Shown here one piece after another: positions 32,955 to 44,144 of a stretch of DNA of 64,000 nt; position 1 is the first letter of the stretch, and every line of letters starts with the position of its first letter. The notes under the pieces are model-generated. The model saw only the letters and a program-made list of their open reading frames with translations. It searched no databases and was not told the DNA's origin. The translations under genes and the position numbers were made by a program. The DNA comes from Myotis daubentonii (lineage: Eukaryota; Chordata; Mammalia; Chiroptera; Vespertilionidae): positions 119,793,033 through 119,857,032 of the forward strand of contig NC_081841.1 in NCBI RefSeq assembly GCF_963259705.1. Direction: 5' to 3'.

Positions 32955-33570
32955 TCTATATATATAAAGAGCCAGGGGCTGTCACATCCGAAACAAACGA
33001 ACGGATGACTGAACAGGCTGAGTGGGGCAACAAGGTTAGCAGGGGAGTTAGTGAAGGACAACCAAACTATTGAGCAGCAGGCTGCATAGGGTGAACAGGC
33101 CGGCGGGGCGGCGGGGGGGGGGGGCAGTGAGGGGTGACCAGGCCAGCAGGGGGCTCAGTTGGAGGCAACCAGGCCAGCAGGGGGGCAGTTAGGGGCAACC
33201 AGGCTGGCGGGGGGGGGGGGTAGTGAGGGGTGACCAGGCCAGCAGAGGGGGGCAGTGAGGGGCAACCAGGCCAGCAGGAGGTGCAGTAAGGGGTGACTAG
33301 GCTGGCGGGGAGGCTGTTAGGGGCAACCAGGCTGGTGGCGGGGGTGGTTGGGGGTGACCAGGCTGGCAGGGGGGGCAGTTTGGGGCAATCAGGTCAGCAG
33401 GCAGAGGCGGTTAGGGGCGATCAGGCAGACAGGCAGGTGAGCAGTTAAGAGCCAGCGGTCCTGGATTGTGAGAGGGATGTACCCCGAGGGGTCCTGGATT
33501 GGAGAGGGTGCAGGCTAGGCTGAGGGGACCACCCTCCCCCATGCGCGAGTTTCATGCACTAGGCCTCTAG
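32955..33570 (+). mobile_element. HeliBat-type Helitron with internal tandem repeats
   Basis: The 5' end TCTATATATATAAAGAG is preceded by A. The 3' end has GCGAGTTTCATGCACTAGGC followed by CTCTAG and a flanking T. About ten 30-35-bp G-rich units (GTGACCAGGCCAGCAGGGG alternating with GCAACCAGGCTGGCGGGGG) fill about 33125-33435. It is non-autonomous and interrupts the Charlie-like element. Confidence 0.88.
33125..33435. repeat. G-rich minisatellite inside the Helitron
   Basis: Roughly ten units of about 33 bp, alternating GTGACC and GCAACC variants, several containing G-runs of 6 or more. Related units in opposite orientation occur in the Helitron at 52145-52607 (about 52305-52510). Confidence 0.85.
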
Positions 33571-33630
33571 TTTATAAGAATAAGCTTTGGACTGAATTTG
33601 GCTTGCAGGCTGTAGTTTGCTAAACTCTAG

Positions 33631-34820
33631 TCTGAAGCATTGATTTTGAGTCTTTTGTGGAATATGCTCCTTCATGAGAACTTAATGAGAGATACTCCAT
33701 AAAAATAAACATTTTCATGCATAGGTGTATACATGAACACGCAATTCATACACACAAGCCATCATGGATCCAGTCAAGAACTCTTTTTTTTTTCTGCTCC
33801 TTTGTTCAAGAACTCTTGGTCTAAGTGGAGTGTTCCTGACACAGAGCCTTTGTAAGGCTCAAGGCTTTACTCAGACTCTACATTTTATATGGAGGCAGAA
33901 TTCTTGCACTAGGGGCAGTGTCACACATCAAATGGTTTCAAGGGGATGAAGCCCTGGACATGAAAACACAGAGGAGAAACATGGGGATTGGAGGCAGTTC
34001 ACTCTTGACGTTTAAGTAAACAGTGGTTGACTTGGGTACAGGCTTGTTATTTTAAATATGGATGCAACACCCACATCTTTATGACCCCTCCTGGACTGTT
34101 CTGGATCACACTGTCTCCTCTTTTTGAGTAGACATCTACATCTAATTCCTACATTTGTTCTGCTTTTTATTTTTCTCTCATTACCTCACAGGTGTTAGGG
34201 TCAAGATTCCCCAAATTTATTGTGGTAAACTTGAAGGCAAGAACATAATATTTTATATATACTTTTAGCTCCCCAGTGAACCTCATTATTATCTTGGCTC
34301 CTCGCCTCCCCTGCCTCAGGCTCCCCTCTACACCCAGCTTCCCAGAGTTGGTGTAGAGAGCCACTTCTGTAGGTGAGTCCTGTACACTTGCCCATGTGGG
34401 TTCACTCTGCTCCTCCTTCCACTCTTTAAGAGCAACGGCAGTGTCACCACTTCTGAGGAATCTCCAGGAACATCCCCAACCCCAAGGTGGAACTCATGGC
34501 TGACTCTTGTGTTACTATGACACTTTGTGCTTCAAGTGTGAGAGCTGATAATATTGGATTACAGTTGTTTGCATCCCTATTGGTCCACTTTAGGAGGCTG
34601 TGAGCAGTAACACAGCCCAGGCACTGTTGGTAGAATAAATGGCTTGACAGAAAAATGGTGGATATTCAGTAGGCAAGAACTTTATTGGGTGAGGGTAACT
34701 ATAAGATGAAAGGGAAAATTAAAAACACACACACAAAAAAAACACACAACAACACAAAACCTTTAAGAGAAGGGAATTGATGTTTCACATATATTTAATT
34801 TGTCAGATTGTCCCATCAAC
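33631..34820. other. Unique sequence, no gene recognised
   Basis: Only chance frames are seen. A short CA/A-rich simple stretch lies at 34720-34760. Confidence 0.4.
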
Positions 34821-35417
<597 letters not shown>

Positions 35418-35643
35418 TAGAATAGTGCAGTGGCTAAGTGCATGGGGTCTGGATTGCCTGGTTTAAATCTTAGCTCTAACCCATACTGGCTTTGAGATTT
35501 CATTGTTTAATACCTCAGCTTTTCCTCTGTAAGTTGCAGCCAACAATAGTTTGTACCTCTTAGGTTTATTAAATAAATAGACTGTATAGACAATAGTGCC
35601 AAGTCAAAGTAATACTCAATAAATGTGTCCATTATTATTAATG
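35418..35643 (+). mobile_element. MIR SINE
   Basis: TAGTGCAGTGGCTAAGTGCA (MIR head), GGTCTGGATTGCCTGGTTTA, the splice-like core TTTCCTCTGTAAGTTG and a terminal ACTCAATAAATGTGTCCATT/ATTATTA give the full MIR layout. Confidence 0.8.
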
Positions 35644-36962
35644 TATATATATGTATCTATAAAACAGCTATTTCTTAGCAAGACACTACGAAAGTAAGTG
35701 GAGTGGGCAGAGGGTGTACTCCAGCTGTAACCACCTGGCTATTTAATCTAGGAGGAGTTGAACCCTAGACACACTGAAACCTTTCTGAACATGAAGCAGT
35801 AGTAGACACCCTAGGTCTCCTTTGCCCTTCAAGAGCATTCTTCCTAGAATTGGCTCATGTATGGCACAGGTATGGGAGACTTATATCTAACACATTGATG
35901 CCTGCAATCCAGCCATTGCAACATATAGAAATATATAGCATTGAAATATTGTTGCTACCACTCCTACTAACAATAAAATAGCTGTTGTCCTTTATTGACT
36001 GAAAATTTGCTAGGCAGGATGCATTTATTTATCTGAGATATTTCTAACTTTATCAAGAAGAATAGGAACGAGGAGTCAAGGGTCAGAGAGAAAATGAAAA
36101 CCTCCCAAGACTGCAAAGTTAGTATATGGCAGAACTGGAACATGAATCCAGATCTGCCTGCTCCCCTACCCCCAACACATTATCTTTGCATTGAGGCCAT
36201 ATCTTATTGGGACCAATTATAGCTCTCAGTGATTTAGGAATTGCTCAAAATATTGCATGGATCTAATTCATATAAATGTTTAGTCTCTATTTAATTACTG
36301 TTGGTGGTGATTGTTCTTTTTGTTTCTGATGATAAAAGAGAACACAAAGACCTTCTGAAAGTATACTTCACTATCCTTTTCCAAAACACAATTAAAGACT
36401 GTGCTTTCTGGTGGCAGGCTATGACTCACTGGTGAATCAGGGGCTGAGCAAGCCTGTGCCCTTTATGTTCAGTGCCACCAGCTTTATCATTCCTACTGTA
36501 GCCTCTCTGCCCAACCACCCCTCTCCACGCCTCCCTCATAAGCCTCCCAACTCCCAGAGAATCGATTGTCTCTTCCTTCATGTTGTTTCTCAGGCCCAGG
36601 GCAGTTCACCAAAGTCCTAGTCTTCTTCCAGGTGACTCAGATGCACTTCAAACAGCTCCAGGGAGGGAACTGTGGTGAAATAGTGAAGCTGGGGGCATCT
36701 TGGATTGGGATACAGAGCCCGGTTAGGAGTCTGGGGTCTTTTCGGAACCAGACTAGTGTGAGCTCCCATAGGTCACTTGAGACACTGGTTTCTCAAGTCT
36801 TTGTTGTTTTTCCTCATCTGTTCACACTTTTTTTTTTAAATCTGGATGTAGAACTTTGGAGATCTTCCAAGCTGCCTTCTCTTCTTGAGCTCTTTTCCAG
36901 TTTTTCACTGATTTACTGGCTGATTGACTTAGTGATTTTCCTTATGTTCCTGATTCATGGCA
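35644..36962. other. Unique sequence with a probable MIR relic
   Basis: CAGAACTGGAACATGAATCC around 36130-36150 fits an inverted MIR core. A 186-codon plus frame (36566-37126) runs into the left arm of the inverted repeat. It has no recognisable domain and no supporting gene structure, so it is not called as a gene. Confidence 0.4.
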
Positions 36963-37116
36963 GTTACTCCAGTTCTTTCAGGTGCCCATGTAGAAACCAA
37001 GTCATTTTCAGGAACAAGGGAAAGGTGTCCAGGCTTTCTATTTCCAGGTATACGGTTTTCAAGCCCTGCTTCTGTGCTTCTCTTTGGACTTCTGCTTCTT
37101 CAGTTCGAAAGCAAAC
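36963..37116 (+). repeat. Left arm of a 154-bp inverted repeat
   Basis: The 154 bases from GTTACTCCAGTTCTTTCAGG to CGAAAGCAAAC match the reverse complement of 37779-37932 with only about eight mismatches and no length change. The arm does not resemble any repeat family I recognise. Confidence 0.92.
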
Positions 37117-37778
37117 AGTGCACTAAGACAAGTTTTGAGGTGCCCTGAGATGACAATGGGATTTGGGCCCCTTGAGTCTGTGTAACTTTGGGGAAATATC
37201 TAACAGCTCAGCGCCTGTTTCATCATAGGGTTTTTGTGAGGATTTAAAAAGATAACACATGCCAGGTGTTTGGCATAGTGCTTACTTGACCTGGATTGAT
37301 GCCTACTATATGTCAATTTTTTCGATCTCCCTCCATTCTCTTCCAATGTTAAAATTCCAAGCTGTATTAATAATAATGGAAATCATGCAGCTTTATGTTC
37401 TTTACAACTTGCAATGTGCTTTTTATGAGTGCTATTTTCTGCAGCTCTCATGACAACCTCGTATTTATATAGAGGTGTTTGGTTACATTGTATAGCCTAT
37501 GAAATAAATTCAGAACCCAGATCTGACTTTGAGTCAATGAATATTTATTGATCATCTGCTGCTTGCTCACCTCTGAGCTTGATGTTGTGCAGTGTTGGAG
37601 GATGTGATCCTCTTCCAATGAGATCATGGTTGATGGGGTGGGGGGTGATAGGCAGAAGATACCTGAAACAAGCTGCCATCACACCAAATATTTATTGGAC
37701 ACCAACTGTGTGCAAGGCTGTGAAATTACAGTCTATTTACTTTTTAAAGTGTGATTCATTTTTTTAAGTCACTTTTTT
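37117..37778. other. Spacer between the inverted-repeat arms, no gene recognised
   Basis: 662 bp of unique sequence. It has old-repeat-like words near 37240-37300 (CACATGCCAGGTGTTTGGCA) and TATTTATTGATCATCTGCTG near 37545, but no coding frame or terminal motif that would explain the flanking inverted arms. Confidence 0.4.
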
Positions 37779-37932
37779 GTTTGCTTTCAAACTGAAGAAG
37801 CAGAGGTCCAAAGAGAAGCACAGAAGCAGGGCTTGAAAACCGTATACCTGAAAATAGAAAGCCTGGTCACCTTTCTTTTGTTCCTGAAAATGACTTGGTT
37901 TCTACATGGGCACCTGAAAGAACTGGAGTAAC
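37779..37932 (-). repeat. Right arm of the 154-bp inverted repeat
   Basis: It begins GTTTGCTTTCAAACTGAAG and ends AACTGGAGTAAC, the reverse complement of the left arm at about 95% identity by eye. A transcript crossing both arms could form a long, nearly perfect duplex. Confidence 0.92.
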
Positions 37933-38420
37933 TTAAGTTAATTATCTTAATAGAAACAGAGTTTGAAAGTGAGGCTTGAAAGTGAGACTTGATTCAGTGC
38001 AAGTCATATTTTGGAAAAACAAACAAAAAAACCTAGCCGTGTATTTCAAGATCAGGGCAGGGTTTCTAGCCTTGAAAATTTCTTTGTTGGACAGAGTTCA
38101 TCTTCACAAACAAGGACATATAGCACATTCAGGATGGTGAGCACAGTATTCCTCTATTCATTTTTACCTCTGAATCAATATATTAAATTCCAAAAATCAG
38201 TTTCTAGTCCAGACATCTGGTTCTATCATTGATAACATTTTCTCACAGCTCCTGAGGTGACAACTTTATCCCTGCTTTGTCTTCTGGTCTTCTCTCTACT
38301 TCACCAGCCCCTTCCCACAGTCATCATCAGCTTTATCCATGCATCTCCCCAAATGTCTCCAAATCTTTGTTTTATACTCTGAGTCTCTGCAAGAGCCTCT
38401 TAAGTGATCTTCATTCCTCT

Positions 38421-39010
38421 CTTCATTCATTCAAGAAACATTTATTGAGCACTCATTTTGGCCAGGCACTGTTCTAGGTGCTGCTACCATCCTATATAAT
38501 AAAAGGATAATATGCAATTGACCAGTGGAACGACTGGTCGCTATGACACTCACTGACCACCATGGGGGCAGATGCTCAATGCAGGAGCTGCCCTTTGGTG
38601 GTCAGTGCGCTCCCACAGGAGAGCACAGCTCAACCAGAAGCCCTGAGCTGGGCTCACAGCTGGTGAGTGCAGTGGCAGTGCTAAGGATGTCCAAATGTGG
38701 CTTGGGACATCACCAGAGGGCTCCTGGACTGCTAAATGGCAAAGGCCAGCTAAGGGGACCCCCTCCCCCCCCCCACCCCCCGTGCACAAATGTTATGCAC
38801 TAGGCCTCTAGTGTTACATAAAACAGACTAGTCTTGCCTGGTAGAACTTAAAGTCTAGTGTGAAGTACAGTCATTAAATGAGTAATTATAGGTATGATCT
38901 GCATTATGACAAAGAAAGCATGGGGGCTGTGAAACCATGCATGTGGACCTAATATTTGGGCATAGGAAAGGCTTCTCTGAGGATGTGGAATTTAAGCTGA
39001 GGCCTTAAGG
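38421..39010. mobile_element. Ancient L2-like repeat split by a Helitron
   Basis: CATTTATTGAGCACTCATTT and GCCAGGCACTGTTCTAGGTG precede the Helitron. TGCCTGGTAGAACTTAAAGTCTAG and GGCTTCTCTGAGGATGTGGA follow it. Together they match the same L2-type block as 28690-29110. Confidence 0.55.
38490..38811 (+). mobile_element. HeliBat-type Helitron, complete
   Basis: It starts TCCTATATAATAAAAGGATA directly after A and ends ATGCACTAGGCCTCTAG before T, the textbook HeliBat ends. A subterminal CGTGCACAAATGTTATGCAC hairpin precedes the CTAG. At 322 bp it has no coding capacity; overlapping frames on both strands are spurious. Confidence 0.95.
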
Positions 39011-39564
39011 ATTAATAAGTATCTACCAGGCCACCAAGGCAGATACCTCAGTTGTGAAGTGGAGTTGTGGTGGGTGTGGGTGGGGTGACAGAAGCTGTTC
39101 AGTTATAGAGAAAGCATGGTTCAATACCAGAATTAAGTACCTGCAAGAAATCCAACAAGGCTGGAGTGGAGGGAGGGAGAGAAAAAGCATCAGGAAATGA
39201 GATTTGGGCCAGGCTATAGTGAATCTTCCAAAACCATTTTTAAAGATTTGGGACATCCTGGGAACAATAAGAACCAGGGTGTGACATGATTCAATTTAAT
39301 TTTTTAAAAGATATCTTTGCAAACAGAGTTCAGAATGGAATGCAGAATGACCAGTTAGATAACAACTAGGATAGTCACTGTAAAGGTGTTGGTCACCTGT
39401 TTGGAGTTGTTGGCAGTGGAGAAAGAGAACAGTAAACAAATTTAAAAAACATGTAAAAGAAGAGGTGAGCAGTCATGGTGAGTGGAGAAGAAATGGGTTC
39501 AGGGAAACTGGTAGCTTCTTTGCTTGAGGTCTCTTAGGATAGTGGTGCTATTCTCTGCTACAGG
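39011..39564. other. Unique sequence, no gene recognised
   Basis: No supported feature. Confidence 0.35.
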
Positions 39565-40044
39565 CACAAGCATGTCAAACTCAAAGGCTAACATGGGCCA
39601 AATAAACAAGGTTTAAGTTTATGTGTGCTGTAAAAAATCCCCAAAATTTCAATTTTCATAGAAACATAGCTTTATTTTGATAGAACACAAAGGGTTGCAA
39701 TAAATGAATAATAGTTAACATAAAATAAAAGAACATTTTAATAAAAATTAACATTTTTTCTTCAACATTAACTTACTAGACACTGAATAACTGCACAAAT
39801 AAATAAGCTTAACACACATAAACCTATTTTTCTTGTTCTCCAAAAGTGAAATATTTCTGGTTGCATACACCGAACAAGTCAGTACAAGACTAATGACATG
39901 GCAACTGGCTGCTAAAATATTTGCTGCTGGTATTAGTGGAGAGAAATGGTGCACCTGTGCGTAAGGCACGTAAGGGAAATGAATGCAACACAATTATAGT
40001 AATCGGTCATTAGCGAATGCTGTAGTTCATTATTAATAATATAA

Positions 40045-40712
40045 TCTAATAAAAGAGAAATATGCAAATTGACCTCACCTCCGCTATGCCCAAGCCACGC
40101 CCACCAGCCAATCAGAGCGACTATATGCTAATTAACCCAACCAAGATGGCGGCCAGCAGCCACAGAGCTGGAGCAAGCAGGCGGCTTGGTTACCCCGGCG
40201 ATGGAGGAAGCCAAGCTTCCTGCCTGCCCTGGCCCCCTGTGCCTCCACTCAAGGCAACAAAGTTTCAATTATAGAAGATAAATAAATCCCAGATACATGC
40301 TTCCAGCCAGCCTCCACTGGGAGCTTGGGTGGCTGGGGACTGAGGCCAGCCTGCAAACAGCCATCAGCCCCTCACCCAGGATGGCCACACACTCATGGGG
40401 TGAGGGTCCCTGCTGGGGGGCTTGGCCAGCTTGCAAACAGCCATCAGCCCCTCACCCAGACTGGCCAGGCACCTCAGCAGGACCCCCCATGCTGAAGGGG
40501 GTGTGGCAAGCCTGCAAACAGCCATCAGCCCCTCACCCAGGCTGGCCAGGCACACCAGCAGGGACTCCCGCCCTGAAGGGGCTGTGGCCAGCCTGCAAAC
40601 AGCCATCAGCCCCTCACCCAGGCTGGCCAGGCACCCCAGCAGGACCCTCACCCTGATCCAGGACACCTTTCAGGGCAAACCAGCCAGCCCCCAACCATGC
40701 ACCAGGCCTCTA
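40045..40712 (+). mobile_element. HeliBat-type Helitron, unit 1 of a tandem
   Basis: The 5' end is TCTAATAAAAGAGAAATATG after A. It contains the CCAATCAGAGCG and CCAAGATGGCGGC blocks and four 80-85-bp tandem units (about 40344-40640). Its 3' end reads GCACCAGGCCTCTA, one base short of the usual CTAG, and is followed directly by the TCCTATATAA start of unit 2. The same unit and junction occur at 55860-56369 on the minus strand. Confidence 0.9.
40344..40640. repeat. Minisatellite in Helitron unit 1
   Basis: Four copies of a roughly 81-bp unit beginning GCCAGCCTGCAAACAGCCAT at about 40344, 40424, 40506 and 40587. They create long in-frame repeats on both strands that mimic a repetitive protein. 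The copy at 55860-56369 has two units. Confidence 0.88.
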
Positions 40713-41077
40713 TCCTATATAATAAAAGGCTAATATGCAAATCAACCAACCGGTGGAACAACCAGTCACTATGATGCACACTGACCACCAGGGGGCAGAT
40801 GCTCAATGCAGGAGCTGCCCCCTGATGGTCAGTGCGATCCCACAGGGGGAGCACCGCTCAGCCAGAAGCTGGGCTCATGGCTGGCGAGCACAGCAATGGT
40901 GGCAGGAGCCTCTCCCGTCTCCGCAGCAGCGCTAAGGATATCCAACTAATGGGGAGTAGGCCTAAGCCATCAGTCGGACATCCCCAGAGGGCTCCTGGAC
41001 TGTGAGAGGATGCAGGCTGGGCTGAGGGACCCCCCCCCCCCCCGCAAGTGCATGAATTTCATGCACCAGGCCTCTAG
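40713..41077 (+). mobile_element. HeliBat-type Helitron, unit 2 of a tandem
   Basis: TCCTATATAATAAAAGGCTA at the start, and a 3' GCATGAATTTCATGCACCAG hairpin with CCTCTAG at the end. It abuts unit 3 with no intervening bases (CTAG|TCCTATATAA). Confidence 0.92.
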
Positions 41078-41493
41078 TCCTATATAATAAAAGGATAATA
41101 TGCAAATTGACCCTGACAGCTGAATGACTGGGAATGACTGGTCACTATGACACACACTGACCACCAGGGGGCAGATGCTCAATGGAGGAGCCAGGCTGAT
41201 GGCTGCCAGTACAGTGGTGGTGGTGGGAGCCTCTCCCGCCTCCTCAGCAGTGCTAAGGATGTCCGACTACAGCTTAGGCCTGCTCCCTGCTGGCAAGTGG
41301 ACATCCCCCGAGGGCTCCCAAGCTGCCAGAGGGATGTCTGACTGCCAGCTTAGGCCCCATCTCCTGGGGAGTGGGCCTAAGCCAGCAGGTGGACATTCCC
41401 CGAGGGGTTCCAGACTGTGAGAGAGCACAGGCCGGGTTGAGGGAATGCCCCCCCCCCACCAAGTGCACAAATTTTTGTGTACCGGGCCTCTAG
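41078..41493 (+). mobile_element. HeliBat-type Helitron, unit 3 of a tandem
   Basis: TCCTATATAATAAAAGGATA start and GTGCACAAATTTTTGTGTAC hairpin with CGGGCCTCTAG end before T. The hAT sequence resumes at 41494. Confidence 0.93.
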
Positions 41494-41959
41494 TTATGTA
41501 TAACAGGATATTGTAAAAATTAAGTTACAGCTTTTTTATTAAAATGTTTCTTATATACCACTATATTGGCTCAGCTACAAAAAATATTTGTTGTGGGCCA
41601 CATGTGGCCCATGGGCTGCGAGTTTGACATGCGTGATGTAGGAGAGACAGGTAGGAGGAAGATATGCTCAGCTCTTTGGGAAGAGATGCCTCAGATCAGG
41701 TGTTCTTCCACCTATCACTTCCCACTCTGGTTCCTTCTATACATGCCTGGTTCCTTCAGTGGCCCTCTAACTCAATTTTAACCACATTTTCCCACTTTTA
41801 GAAAGCGTTCAATTAACCTATTTTCTTTAAGCTTTTGTTCTTGCTATTCATTTTGGAACACACTACCTAACATTTCCGTTATTTATTTATTTTTTTAATG
41901 TTTCCTTCCTCTCTGATAATGAGTTTATCTTATCTGCCAGGCTCTGTGCCTAGTTCTTT

Positions 41960-42130
41960 ACATGGATGAATTTATATAATTCTCACAAGCATCCGCTGAG
42001 AGTGTTATTGTTCAGCATCCCCATTTTATAGAGCAGAAGTATCTGGTCAGAGAAGGTAAACTATTCATTGGAGGAGCCAACATGCAAGCCCAGCCTGCTT
42101 AACTTGAGAATTCATCTTCTTAACCATTAT
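41960..42130 (-). mobile_element. MIR SINE fragment
   Basis: The plus strand carries an inverted MIR: CCCCATTTTATAGAGCAGAA, then GGTCAGAGAAGGTAAACTA and AGCCCAGCCTGCTTAACTTG. A further inverted MIR-like scrap lies at about 42680-42800. Confidence 0.6.
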
Positions 42131-43634
42131 GCTTTAGTGTCTTCTGGAAGAAGAGGAAAAATGGAGGGGTCCATATGAGTGCCAGGAATAGACAATGATT
42201 TTCAAATGGATTCAGAATCCGTAAGGTTCCAGGAAGAGCCTCAGAGCCCACAGCCAAGAAAGCAAGCACCCCCTTCAGCCAGAGGGCACCTGGCTAAACA
42301 TTCTGCCTCTAAGGAAGATTCCAAAGAAACAATATCCTCTTAAAAATACTCTTTGAAACTACTGGATTCAAGGATTTTAGTTGTTTTTCTTGTCGAAGGT
42401 GCCATAGAACTGCTAGGCACTGCCATAGATACCATAAGCCTAGAGAAGTCTTCCTGAGACAAAGGAAGGGCTATTTATTATTCCTAAAGAAATGAATTTG
42501 CTAGCTCTAGATTAGGGGGGAAAGAACTTTTTAAAAACTTAAATCAGCAGCAAACTTGTTTACTTGTTTTTGAAACTCCTGGGGATGAACATTTCTTTCT
42601 GGTTTTTTCAACAAATTATGTCAACTTATTAAATTGGAGAACTTACATTGTTATCGACTTTGCCATTTTCAGAATGCTCTCATAAAGTTATTTATTTGAA
42701 CCTTACAACTACCTGGGAGGTAGGTAAAGACCAGCCTTTGGTACCTGTTTTACCATGCCAGTAAAAGGCTGAGTGATATGCTCAAGGTTGCTGCCTGTCT
42801 CATTCACTGTTTGATGTCCATTGCACAACATGTAGTAGCTGCTCAATTACTGTTGAACTAATTGAATGACTGAACATAGATAGTAAGTGGTAGAGTTGCA
42901 ATTCAAGCCCTTTAAATTGGGACTAGTTTTATTATCCCACGCTGCCTAAAATATGGCAGGAGTTCATCCATGGCAAGTCACCACTGTAACCAAGTATGAA
43001 TGCAACATTGGAAATCTATTAAGTTCTTGTGGTTTTTATCTATCAATTTAATATTTAGACTACTCTCTTCTGTCACATAAGCTTGAAAAATCTCCCCCAC
43101 AGTTCATAACTCTCTCACATTTCAGGATTGCATCTATGTGATCTCCTACGTATTAGCTATTATTGCTAATTATATAACAATGATATGTTCCTTTGGTTAC
43201 AATCTTTGATGCAATTTATAGAGCAAATTGTATCTTGGTTTTTGTGAAGAAGTGTAATTATTCCAAATCTATTCAATGCATTTTTAGAAAGAAAAAGAAA
43301 AATGTTATATATGAGTTATATGAGGATATAGAATAGGTCCATTCCTTTTTGCTTGTCACTTGGAATGATCACATCTTAGCATGCCTATTAAGAATGAGCA
43401 TAACATTTGACTGTAAGAACATTTACAGAAGAGAATAGAGACCTATGACAGGGTTTGGATATGGTTTCTATTTGTTTTCTGGTCTGTCTGGCTTAAAGGG
43501 GCGTGAGCCAGCAGGCTCCAGAAGGCTCTCTACATTTACCTCAACTTCTGGAAATCTCAAATTCTGAAATGAGTGTCAAGCCAATTGTTCAGAGTCCAGC
43601 CAGCTAGAGAACTTCCCACAGGAAATACTATACT
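42131..43634. other. Unique sequence, no gene recognised
   Basis: Apart from the MIR-like scrap at about 42680-42800, no repeat or coding frame is supported. Confidence 0.4.
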
Positions 43635-43820
43635 AATCTCTGCTGAAAATATTCCCAGGATAACTAATTACTTTAACAATGCCACTTTGCTGTGGTAATT
43701 GAAACGTGTAGGTGGAAGGTCATGCAAATTAATTTGGGATTCAAATTAAGTCTCCAGATTATAAACTTTCATTTCTTTGTTTTCGGTTTGCATTTAATTT
43801 GAACGATGAGAAAACAATTG
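43635..43820. promoter_or_regulatory. Candidate conserved non-coding / enhancer-like block
   Basis: Non-repeat DNA with a dense set of developmental transcription-factor words: TAATTA (43665), an octamer ATGCAAAT (43722-43729), an inverted octamer-like TTTGCAT (43787-43793), ATTAATTT, and ACAATTG (43814). This composition resembles conserved mammalian enhancers, but conservation cannot be judged from one genome. Confidence 0.25.
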
Positions 43821-44144
43821 GAAGCATGAAAACAAGGCTTGGGTTGCTTTCTCTTTGCTTTCCTCCTCCTAGCAGCTTAGCCTTCCACCTTCTAAAGTCC
43901 TGCAGGTGTTCTGGTTAGAGATAGGACAGGTTGTTTGAAATCTTCCACAGGTAGGGCACTGGGCGTGAAGTATCTCCTGTGAAGCACCATTTGAGGCAGG
44001 ATAGTAAGAGGCCACAGTAACACGCTGACCACAGGAAACGTGAGCTGAGGGCCACAACCACACAAAGGAAACCAAGCAAAACCCATGCCTCAATCCAAGT
44101 GTAACTGCTTTAGTTATATGAAATCCAATCATTATGATTTGTTT

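Larger units (their letters stand above)
32791..33630 (+). mobile_element. Ancient hAT-Charlie-type element, split by a Helitron
   Basis: TTTTTCTGTAAAGAGCCAGA and AATAAATATTTCAGGCTTAA at the left, then CTGAGTTCCAATAAACCTCT, are characteristic of a mammalian Charlie-derived repeat. After the Helitron, GCTGTAGTTTGCTAAACTCTAG completes its right end. The flanking octamers GTCTAAAT and GTCTGAAG agree at 6 of 8 bases, consistent with an old 8-bp target duplication. There is no transposase coding. Confidence 0.7.
39565..41635 (+). mobile_element. Non-autonomous hAT-like element carrying three Helitrons
   Basis: The left end CACAAGCATGTCAAACTC and right end GAGTTTGACATGCGTG are inverted copies apart from a two-base difference, and both adjoin GGCC-rich subterminal words (GGGCCAAATAAAC left, GTGGCCCATGGGC right). 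Without the Helitrons (40045-41493) it is about 620 bp. No transposase frame is visible. A clean 8-bp target duplication could not be confirmed. Confidence 0.7.

Noticed and set aside
33125..33435. Regularly spaced repeats that could suggest a CRISPR-like array
   Set aside because: The units are contiguous without unique spacers, and the setting is a Helitron in a mammalian genome.
36566..37126. 186-codon plus-strand reading frame, the longest outside transposons
   Set aside because: No recognisable domain, no gene context or polyadenylation structure, and part of it lies in the inverted-repeat arm. Treated as chance.
40297..40733. Overlapping long frames encoding repeated proline/serine-rich or leucine-rich units on both strands
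   Set aside because: They are produced by the 81-bp minisatellite in a Helitron, whose length is a multiple of three in places, so every frame stays open.
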